Origin: Gigantopelta aegis
Lineage: Eukaryota > Mollusca > Gastropoda > Neomphalida > Peltospiridae
Direction: 5' to 3'
Assembly: GCF_016097555.1 (NCBI RefSeq)
Contig: NW_024533022.1
Location: 29,944-93,943, forward strand
Length of the DNA stretch: 64,000 nt
Under the pieces are notes generated by a model that was not told the origin of the DNA, did no database searches, and worked only from the letters and a program-made list of their open reading frames with translations. Below are positions 1 to 11,182 of this stretch, in pieces (within the stretch, counting starts at the first letter, position 1; the number at the start of each line of letters is the position of its first letter). A program made the position numbers and the translations under genes.

Positions 1-93
1 TCAACAGAGCTGCAGTACGTGATGCTACAGACTGGTGGTGTAATCTGGATATAGCTGGAACACGGAGCAACACATTTAGGCTGCAGCTCAGCA
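1..93 (+). CDS. Copy 1, end of V-like Ig exon (partial)
   Basis: Reads from base 3 as NRAAVRDATDWWCNL and so on, closely matching the end of the complete paralogous exon at 19749-20102. The second Ig cysteine sits in a DWWC motif. The exon ends in phase 1 before a GTAAGT donor at 94. Confidence 0.9.
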
Positions 94-3000
94 GTAAGTT
101 ATGAATTTAGTTATATATTATATGATAAAGAAATAAAGTCTCTGTCTAAAACTACAGAAAGTTATTCACGTATGGTTAATGTAGTATTAAAGCCGATGAC
201 CATAGCTTTCGATTTACGTATTTCTTTTATTTCGTATGCTGAGCTGCTAGAAATATCAAGTTGACCAGTAACACGTTGCATTTTCCAGAATTATCATTTC
301 AGCTAAACGGTGTAAATAATATGAAAGATAACGGCATGCAATCTGTAATAGACGATTATTTATTATATAATATTTAGTGAAATATCTTAAAATATCAGTG
401 AAATAAAAGTGTTACCAGTCACTCAGTAACGATAACACATTTTAGAGTGAACATTTATTTCACTATTTCACTCTAAAATGTGTTATCGTCACTGCAGAAA
501 GTGTTATCCTCAAGTCGTCTATTTCGCATGCTTTTACGCCTAAAGAGATATATAATTATACATTAGTAAACATTATACCCGTTTACGCTGTCGTTCGCCG
601 TGTGCCAATTAAAGTTAATATTTGATAAATATATATTTAATTAAAGTGACAGGCTCTAGTTTTTGAACACTACGGCTTATCGAAGTACATTTTTCTTATC
701 AATTCATATAGTATCATTAAACGTTACATGCAAGTACAACTTGGGATGGCGGTGTGTCGAGTACCATAACTAGCTGACCTCGACCTACTCCTCATGCATT
801 ACATTATATGAACTCTTTCTCTGGGTCATGTATTCCTTGTCAATTCATATAGGATCATTAAACCTTGAATGCAAGTATAACTTTTGATGGCTGTGTGTTG
901 CGTGCCACAACTAGGTCACCGCGACTTACTTTTGATGGACGTATCATGTGCTTAAATGCCCACACCGTTTCCCCTGTCAAATGTATGAAATATTGACCCT
1001 AACCTCTCCCAGAATTCACTACCCTAAACCGATTTATTTTTGATGGGCGTATCACGTACTTCACCTGCACTGTTATATTTCATTGTTTAGAATATCTTTT
1101 CTGTACACCTGTTTATGCCAACAATTGTTTATGGTCATTCTGGAGGTTTTAAAGGCACGAAATGCCGTTCTCATAATTTTAAAAACGCGCGTACGTCTAT
1201 GTTTTAGATGGGGATTAAAGTTTTGTATCCAGCTTAAACTTTAATGCTATGGAAAATATACAGAACACAAACCAAAATAAGGCATCACCGAGATCAGTGC
1301 AGGATGTTCCACTAAAAAGCACACACGTATATTGGTGGAAATATTCTAACATAAGACTAACTATTATGTATCAAACATTTAAACTATACAGCATAAAATA
1401 CAGCAACTTTTTCTAAACCATCCTCCGACATTGTTAATGCAGTGAAGCGTTTATATTTTGCTAGAAATATTAAAATAGCTTTCTTTTATCTTTTTCAGGT
1501 GGTCCAGACTCTGTTACATTCAGTCCATTACCACCTGGGTCTGTAGCAGAAGGAGACAGTCTGTCTGTGACATGTGCTGCTAGTTGTATACCACCATGTT
1601 CCTATTTCTGGACTCCGAGACATCAGCCGATCTCACCAACCTCTCGGTTAAAACTGACAAACATCAACAGGAGTCAGACAGGAAATGTGTACACGTGTAC
1701 AGCGACCAACACATTTTTATCAACATCTAAAACTAAACAGTTCACACTGACGGTGTACTGTGAGTAGTATAATTTAATTTGCTTCTTTTGTTAGTTTTAC
1801 TTAATGAATGATTAATTCACTTGAAATCTTAAGAGATCATTTTAAAATTCTTCTTTACTTCAAAATGACCTACAGTAAACAGTCAGAATTATAGTTGTAG
1901 ATCAGTTTGATAGTGGTGATTGTTTGAGACACATTCAATGTCTTTGATATGTAAATAAAAACGTATAATCTATTCTGACTGAATTCGAACCTACTTCACA
2001 AGTCGTATGGCATTTGAAAATATTGTGGGCGTTAAAGCGCTCGCTTGAAGCACGGTCGGTTTGGGATCGATCTCCTTTGGTGGGTCCATTGGTCTATTTC
2101 TCGTTCCAACCAGTGCACCACGACTGGTATATCAAAGGCCGTGGTATGTGCTATTCTGTCTGTGGGACGGTGCATATAAAATATCCCTTGCTACTAATGG
2201 AAAAAATTTAGCCGGCTTCCTCTCTAATACTATATGTCTTATTACCAAATGCTTGACATCCCATATCCAATGATTAATAAATCAGTGTACTTTAGTGGTG
2301 TCGTTAAACAAAACAAAGTTTAAATTTGACAATCCCTTACCTTAACGATTCGGACAAATATGGCAAAAATAAATACAGTAATTGAACTGATTTGAATTGG
2401 GACTCTACACTAAACTGACTAAACTGACAGATAATAAAGTACAAAAAAAGCCATCAAAATGTGTGAATACAGTAACAATACTAATGCTCAGATAGTTTAG
2501 AATTAACTTTTTTGTCTAGCTGGAGAAAGACTGTATGAATGTCTCATGATTACTTTTACCCCCTCCCCCCCCCCCCCCCCCCCCCTCCATTTTAGGTTAG
2601 ATATGACCCCGTGTATATTTGTTAGGTATCAACAAAGTGATTGAATTGTTATTTGCATTGTTTATTTTGTAGATGGTCCAGACAGTGTCCAGCTGAACAC
2701 CACTTCTCCTCTGACAGTGAAGGAAGGTGACAATGTAGCTGTGCCATGTGAAGCGACTAACTGTTCTCCATCCTGTTCTTTCACGTGGAAGTTTAAATCT
2801 CAGATAAAATCAACCAGCGATGTGCTGTCATTAAATAACATACAGAGATCATCAGCTGGTGACTATACGTGTACTGCTAGGAACACGAATACACAGACAC
2901 CATTAGACAAGACCATTACTCTGGATGTGCGGTGTGAGTAAAATATTTGGTTTCATTATTAGAACATTAATTCTTCATGTATATAGGTATTTTAATACAA

Positions 3001-6000
3001 GTTAAATACGATTTTCGATTGATATAGGGATTCATGGGAAGGGTTCGTGCCCGAACACCATGCTGTGACATCCACGCTACATAATGTTCTTAACTATTAT
3101 ATGAATACAGAGTGCCTCGTTTATAGGAGGACAGCTACTCCCAAGGGGATCCTCTACTGGAGAATATTTTGTAAAACAAATATTTTTATAATGCAAAGAG
3201 AATTGGAAATTCGTTAATGACTATTGGATCTTTTCATTCATTAACTTGAGGGAATACTTGTAAATGTTAAATGTAGCTGAATTAGTGTAATGTTTTCAGA
3301 TACCAACACATTTTATACGTTCCATACTTTGTTGTTAGCACTGTACTTTTAATAAGTGCTTATAGAAGGCATTGATAACTATCCATTGTCCTAGCTTAAT
3401 TAATGGACTAATAAACATTTGTAATAATGCACAAAGTCCGCCGACCCTTCACCTACACGGCTGACCAGTGACATCGTGCATACATTTGCATGTTAATGAT
3501 TTACCATGCATATAAATAGGCTACGCTCCATAAATATTCTTTGTTCTAGCTTAATTAATGAACTAATCATTTCAATTCAACTTATTTTCGTGCTTATATC
3601 CAATTAAGTTTCAAGCACGCTGTCCTGGGCACACACCTCAACTATCTGGGTGAGAGAGAAGAGGGTGTAGTTGTCTTACGTCTACCCATTGAGTCGTTAA
3701 ACCTCTGGGTGGGCCGGTCATGAACTAATCAATGCTTGCTATAGTACACGACGTCCGCTGACAATTTCCTATTCCACATGGAATGATCCATTTGTTTCTA
3801 ATATATGTACTTGCAGACCGATCTTCAACCACATCTCTGACTTTGAACTCTCAGTCTACAAAGGCTACAGTTGATGAGCTGACTGCTATGATTCTGAGAT
3901 GTGATGTTGACAGTAATCCAGAATCTCACATCAAACTGTTAAACAATTCACAGACTCTGCGTGAAGTGACAAATTCTAAAATGGCTGAGTACACATGGAA
4001 CGAGGCTGGATGTCTGGATACAGGACACTACACGTGTGAAGCGGGAAACAACATCAAGTCAGCTGTCAGTGAAAGTGTGCAGCTTGTTGTTAGATGTGAG
4101 TTAAACAATATCATTAGTGATTAATGTGATAATTTTTGACTAAATGCTACTCACTAAGTTCTAGCTCGTTAAAAATAAAACGTGTTTGCTTTCTTAATCA
4201 AATTACTAATAGCATACAATACTTATTTCATACCAAATACCGCGCACTTAGTGCTTTAATGAGTTCGTTTATGGTATATGTATTCTATATTAATATTATA
4301 GCCATGTCATAACACATTTTCCTGTTTATATCATTACCCATTACTTAGGCAATTTGCTCATGATTCTAGTAACTGGGAAACGCTACATAGAAAGAAATAA
4401 TATGAGGAATATAATGGAGGGCCGATCCTAATTTGGTCCTTTTTTCCATGTCCGAACAGAAATAGCCCTGTTGTAAAGCGTCCACCTAATTATATTTCTC
4501 GTTGCATCCAGTGCTCTTCAACTGGTAAACAAAGGCTGCGGTATGCATTATATGCGGGGATGTGCATATAAACATATTTACTGCTAATCGAAAATAGTAG
4601 CCCATCGAATGGCGGCAGTAGGTATCCTCTGTCGTTAACCACATGTCCATAATTAAATGTGTTAGCTCATTTTACTACTAGCAGTAATACATACACAACT
4701 TGTCTGTAAGAATACAGCGTACTTTATTTGTGTATATTGTTTTGAATTATCTGTAGCGGCGGGGCATAGCCCATTGGTAAAGTGCTCGGCTAATGCGCTG
4801 TCGGTCTGGGATAGATCCTGATCGGTGGGCTCATTGGGCACCACAACTATCCTGTCTGGTGTGGTGCATATAAAATATTCCTGGCTACTAATAACAAATG
4901 TTGCGGGTTTCCTCTTTGAGACTATATATATCAAAATTACTAAATGTTTGACATCTAATAGTGAATGATTAATAATCAATGTCCTCTAGTGGTGTCGTTA
5001 AACAAAACAAACTTTAATTATCTGTATGGAGGCAAATTGTAATTATTTTAGCAATTAATATATTTCAGGTTCACCAAGACAAGATCATCGAGTTCCATTC
5101 CAGAAACAGTTTGTAGCAGCAGTAGGTGGTGATGTAACTCTGAAGATATCTGTGATTGCCAACCCAACACCGACATTCACCTGGTACAAACTGACTAATG
5201 GAAACAAAAATAGACTTGGGTCTGGTAGTTCATCTACAACTGACGTATCTGCTGTTGGAAAACTTACACTGACAAATGCTCAGCAGAGAGATATTGGTAC
5301 CTATCAGGTTGTTGTGTCAAATGGAGCTAAAACCACAGATCTTGTTGAGAACCTCACAATTGATGTAGCAGGTACGAGGAGATGGATAAGCTAGTTGTAG
5401 ACTGTAGCGATAGTTCAATGAGTTATTGACAATGGATCGTACTGTCACTATTTCTTGGTATTAATATTTCTCACATAGCTGGCTGCGTGAAGTGACTGTA
5501 GAATGTAGCGGTAGTTCATTGAGTTATCGACACTGGATCGTACTGTCACTATTTCTTGGTATTAATATTTCTCACATAGCCCAGTGCTATACAACGTATG
5601 AGTAGATGTGTGAGCTGGCTACAGTCTAAGTAGTTGTAGAACACTGGCTAGGATTTAAAAAAATATATATAATTGAATGTTACAACCACTCCAACTTCGT
5701 CTTTCTTTCAATTACTTTAGTGATTATGTCAAACTGATTATGCGGAACCAGCTGAAAACAGCAGTCTTGTTAGTGTAAGCAAGAAGGACTGTGGAATTTC
5801 GTTACGGTTTTCCTGTCTTTTAGGCTGTATTATGTTTGTAGAATTTCGTTATGGTTTGCCTGTCTTACTTGAATTAGTTTTTATTTTGTACGTTTTCTTC
5901 ATGATTCAACATTTCTTTTAGGCTGTATTATGTTTGTATTTTTAAAGTAATTTAATGTTTACGGATAGTGTTTTGATTAACGTAAAAGTTTATTTATATA

Positions 6001-7257
6001 GTGAATTCTTGCGAATATTCTAGTAAGTTTCTTTGTTTCTCGCAGGTCCTCCGAGTATTCCTCCTGAATTCAAAGTATGGAGCAGAGATCCACACTCAAT
6101 GTTGGTTGTTTGGTTAGAAGGATTTAACGGAGGATCAGAGCAGATGTTTATTGTACAATACCGAGCAGACACAACACCACAGTGGACGAATCTCACAGAC
6201 GTCATTCCAGGAAAAGGCGTTAACACGATTCAGGAAGCTGTTATACCAAATCTTCAATCAAACACGAGATATCTGGTGCGGGTTTTGGCTTATAACAGAT
6301 ACGGGTACGAAGACTTTACTGAGGAACAGGAAGCTTTGACTTCACCTTCAGGTAATAATCATACTAAGAGTTTTCTTATAATGCTGGGCCAGCTGTAGTG
6401 CAGTACCATCGGTGCGAGAAATCACGTGGTCGACCCCCTGGGTGGTTCGAACTGGTCTTTCCCATCCCAGTCAGTGACCCCATCACAGCTATATTAAACA
6501 TTATTTACTTATATGCAAAACACATTAGATCTTAATTGTTGGGTTGGAGACCCATAATGAGTACAGTTTTTACATAACTGTAAAGCGACCATGCTAAAAT
6601 ATTTTTCTTAATTTTGAGCAGGTATGACATTGTTTATTTTTTTGTTTTATTTTATTTTTATTGGTATCTTTTTTTATATTCCGAAACAAAAGACACGCAT
6701 ATTATTAACGCAGAAGACGTACTCTCAGTAAAATAGTGGTATTTATTGTTTGTTTTATTACAGGTGAATGTTTTTTTTTTTTTTTTAACCAGCCTCATCA
6801 AACGAAGTAACTGGAGCAGGGATTGCAGTGGGGATTGTGATTGGAATTGCTGTCGCTGCTGTGTCAGCGACTGTCTTTGTTATTTTGTGGCGACGAGGCT
6901 ATGTGTGTGCATCTTCAAAATCAGGTGGGACTAAAACAGGAAACCTAAATCTTCTGGGCGTTTTAGGCTCATTTTGTCAGTCTACTTACTGAAATAATTA
7001 TCATGAAAAACGTTATTATTAAAATATGTTGTTATTGTTCGGAATATTATTGTTTTCGCCAACTCTTGGCAGAAATGGACATATGAATAAAAGTTAAACA
7101 TTGTTTATAAAGATTATTTCAGCATGTTGTTTGTTTCCATCGTGTTTTTATTGTTTTATATCCTTTCTTTGTTTTCTTGACAGATGGGCAGCTGTCTGAA
7201 GGTAATATGTAAGTATAACATTGCGTCTTTAATTACTTTATTTATAATAGAAACACG

Positions 7258-7297
<40 letters not shown>

Positions 7298-10149
7298 ATG
7301 ACACGTAGTGACAGAATGACATACACAAATATACTCAAAGGCAAAAGTTATTGTAACATGGATTGTTTTGAGTGATAAATTTATGAATGGATTTATGGAT
7401 GTAAACCAGAGAAAATGTGCATGAAACAGCTCAAAGAAATGCAGCCAAGCAGTTGTTGCAGCGATTACATGCTTTGTGCAAGAAACATGGAATATTCGGG
7501 AGAAATGCTGTCCAGTGTTCACCGTAAAAGAACAGACATTCAGTCGCAAATCATTGCTACACTGTGCAGCCTTCAGAAGTCTAGAAGTCAGAAAAACACC
7601 ATTAGTGAACTGTTTGATGCAATTCGTCATGCCGCACCTCAGTGAACATTGACAGATGGCGAGTCATAGGGATGCTAGAATCCACAGAAACATCATATGG
7701 CACGATATCAACAAAACAACCAGGTCAGGGACCGTCCCTGTAGCGGCCGACCACTCGTGACAACCCTTCGCCAAGACACATGGATCCGAACCACACATCT
7801 GCGAAACAGGTTCCAGCCAGCAACCCTCACAGCCCGTACTATCCCTTTCTCCAGCGTTTAGTGGCCTCAATGAGACGACGGTGCCAGCCCTGTATCACTG
7901 CTCAAGGTGGACACACTCGCTACTGGTTCTGTGAACTTCTCTCTGGACCCCCTCTAGTGAGGTGGCTCATTTGCATATGACAGGTGCGCCCTTTCCATGG
8001 ACTATTGGTCGTTTCCATACCTTCGGACATTTCTCTTTCCATGTTATAACGTTTCATACACGGCAATAGAAACTTATCATCAATTATCTTTGTCTTTTGT
8101 GTGTCACAATAACTTTTGCCTTTTAGTATACAATTACCCAAACACACTTGGATAATAATAAGAACAGACACACACGCACACATACGACCACGTTTATTGA
8201 AACGGACACACGTACAAGCAAATAGAATACTGCGTCAAAATATTTTAAATATTCATTCATTCATCTATACATTAGGAGATTTTACGTAACACAAACATCT
8301 GACATTTTATACTCCTCATTCACGTTTCATCTAACCGCGAGCTTGACTCTGAAATAACAGAGAAGGAAATTCTTAATGCTGTACATATGTTGAAGACGAA
8401 CAAATCCAGTGGGATTGACAAGGTATTAAACGAATATTTTATAAATTGTATAAATGTGTTGATGCCATGTTTATTGATATTATTTAATTCTGTCTTTGAT
8501 TCGGGTATATTTCCACACAGTTGGTAAAAAAGGCAATGCAAACGACCCTGATAATTACAGAGGCATAACGTTAGTCAGTGGCTTAGGGTAATTATTTCCC
8601 GCCATCTTAAATGAACGATTATTAGTTTTTGATATAATTAATCATGTCATAAATGGGGCTCAATTTGGTTTTAGAAAACAGTTCTCAACGATCGACGCCG
8701 CTTTGATTCTTCAATATTTAACTGAACGAATATTGAAGAATAAAAAGCAACTGTATTGCTGCTTCGTGGACTATAGTAAAGCATTTGATTATGTCAATAG
8801 ACAAAAATTATGGTACAAAATGATCCAGCTTGGTATCGATGGTAAAATGCTTAATGTTATTCAATCACTGTATGATAATGTGAAATTCTGCATTAAATAT
8901 AACAATATGCTATCCAACTTTTTCAGTTGTAGAAACGGCCTTTTCCAAGATGAAGGATTATCACCGATATTATTTTCCATGTTTGTAAATGACTGCGAAA
9001 TGCATTTCTTATCAAATAATTGCCCGTATATCGACATCCAATCATAAAATATATTCCTACTTATGTATGCCGATGATATGGTTCTTCTAGCCGAAATACC
9101 AGAAGGCCTTCAGTCAATGCTAAATTCACAATAAAAATATTCTACCAAATGGGACCTAACTGTAGATACAACTAAGACTAAGGCCGTAATTTTTTTAGAA
9201 ATGGGGGGATCATTCGAGACAACGGAAAGTAGTTTTACAATGGTGAACATTTAGAGGTCGTAAATGAATTAATTTATTTTGGCTTACTATTCTGTTATAA
9301 CGGTAAATTTAATCGAACACAAAAACGATTCGCTGATCAGGGAAGAAAAGCCTTGATTTCATTATTAAACGTGTGCAAAAGACATTATTTTAATATTGAA
9401 ACAATCTGTTTTTTACACCTATGTTAACCGTATTCTTAGTTATGGGTCAGAGGTCTGGGGATACCAGTGTGCAAGGGATGTTGAACATATTCATACAACA
9501 TTCTGTAAAACACTACCTGGGAGTACAACAAGGGGCATGTAATGAATTTGTATATAGTGAGTTAGGGCGTTTTCCTCTGTATATTATGAGTAAAATTAAG
9601 AATGTTTAAATATTGGATTAAAATACGAAATATTGAAAATTGTATCCTTTTAGCTATATGTGAGGAAATGGAACGATTAAAGGGTAACTGGGTAACACAA
9701 GTCAAACAAGAACTAAATAGGCTTGGACTAAACTATATATGGAACATACCACATGTTGGTAACAGAGAAAATAATATAATTAAGGAAAGAATTTACGATA
9801 ATTTTAAACAACATTATTTCAGCTGAATAAAGACTTCAAGCTACAAACATATCTTAGAAAACACGTACCATTAAATCAGTTAAATGAAATATCAGAGATC
9901 CGAATTAGTGCATACAAATTAAATATAGAAACCGCAAGGTATAAAAAAACACCTTGACAGGACCGAAAGAAAATGCTCTATTTGTAACTCAAATGATATA
10001 GAAGACGAATATCATTGTATCCTTATTTGCCCAGCTATGAATGATTTGAGGAATAAGTATATTAAGCAATGTTACCACAGACGTCCAAGCGTATTTAGGC
10101 TCATTGAACTATTAACAACTGAAAACAATAAAGACATCAATAACCTGGG

Positions 10150-10241
<92 letters not shown>

Positions 10242-11131
10242 TGATTATATATTGTGTGTATTATGCTGATAAGTTTTGTTTTTTTAACTTAAGGCAAATA
10301 AAGAACTTGAACTTGAACTATAAGATCACTCCACCTATAACATTACATAACGCTCGTCCTCCAGCCCCACAAAGACACAGACGTCTCAAATCCCTCCCTA
10401 CAGCCACCACAGAGAGACACAAACGTTAGTTGTCACTGTGACATAAATTGTTTGTATTGTTATTCGTGTTTGAGGCAATGAATACTCAGCCAAAATTGAT
10501 CACGTAAGGAAGAAAATGACCATATTGGCTGCATTTTATTTTACGAAAAAAACATGAGACATTGTTTCTAAACTCTTACCTAACTCGTGATAAACACCCT
10601 CCCTTAAAATAATCTGGGTTGTTGCTTTGTTACAGCTTTGTATCGAAATAGTCATACTTTGAATGAGAGAAATAATAAGATAACTACATGATGTGTACCA
10701 CGAGAGAAATAATGTGATAACTACATGTTGTATACCACGAGAGAAATAATGTTATAACTACATGTTGTATACCACGAGAGAAATAATGTTATAACTACAT
10801 TTTGGGTACAGCCTGAGAAATAATGTAATAACTGTATTTATGATACTGATACTATACTTTAGTATGTTGCTTTGTTACAGCCATCAACATATACCACTAG
10901 ACGACACAAGACGTGGCAATAAAAAGGGTAAATTTAGTTTACTTTACTTTCATTACATACATGTTTATACGTTCTCCCTATCCCTTTCTCTATACGTCTC
11001 ATTTCATTGCACACACATACACTCTCTCGCTGTCTTTCACATACAGATACACACAAAAAGAGAGAGGAGAGAGAGGCGAGGAGAGAGAGAGATGAGGAGA
11101 GAAGAGAGAGGGGAGAGAGAGAGAGAGAGAC

Positions 11132-11182
<51 letters not shown>

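Noticed and set aside
6764..6810. Copy 1 as a pseudogene because of the stop after the T tract
   Set aside because: A downstream AG with a strong pyrimidine tract restores the frame exactly and all other exons are intact, so gene death is not the simplest reading.
7184..7201. 18-nt version of the microexon (donor GGTAAT)
   Set aside because: It joins the next exon in a frame with a stop in both copies; the GTAAGT donor seven bases on gives a conserved frame.
8703..9047. Possible functional reverse transcriptase gene, for example a retron-like system
   Set aside because: The frame is broken before the YADD motif and the flanks are typical of a LINE, including the Cys/His C-terminal domain and TTGAAC tail.
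10663..10835. CRISPR-like array (also 45055-46745)
   Set aside because: Units are contiguous 37-bp tandem copies without unique spacers, in a eukaryotic intron.
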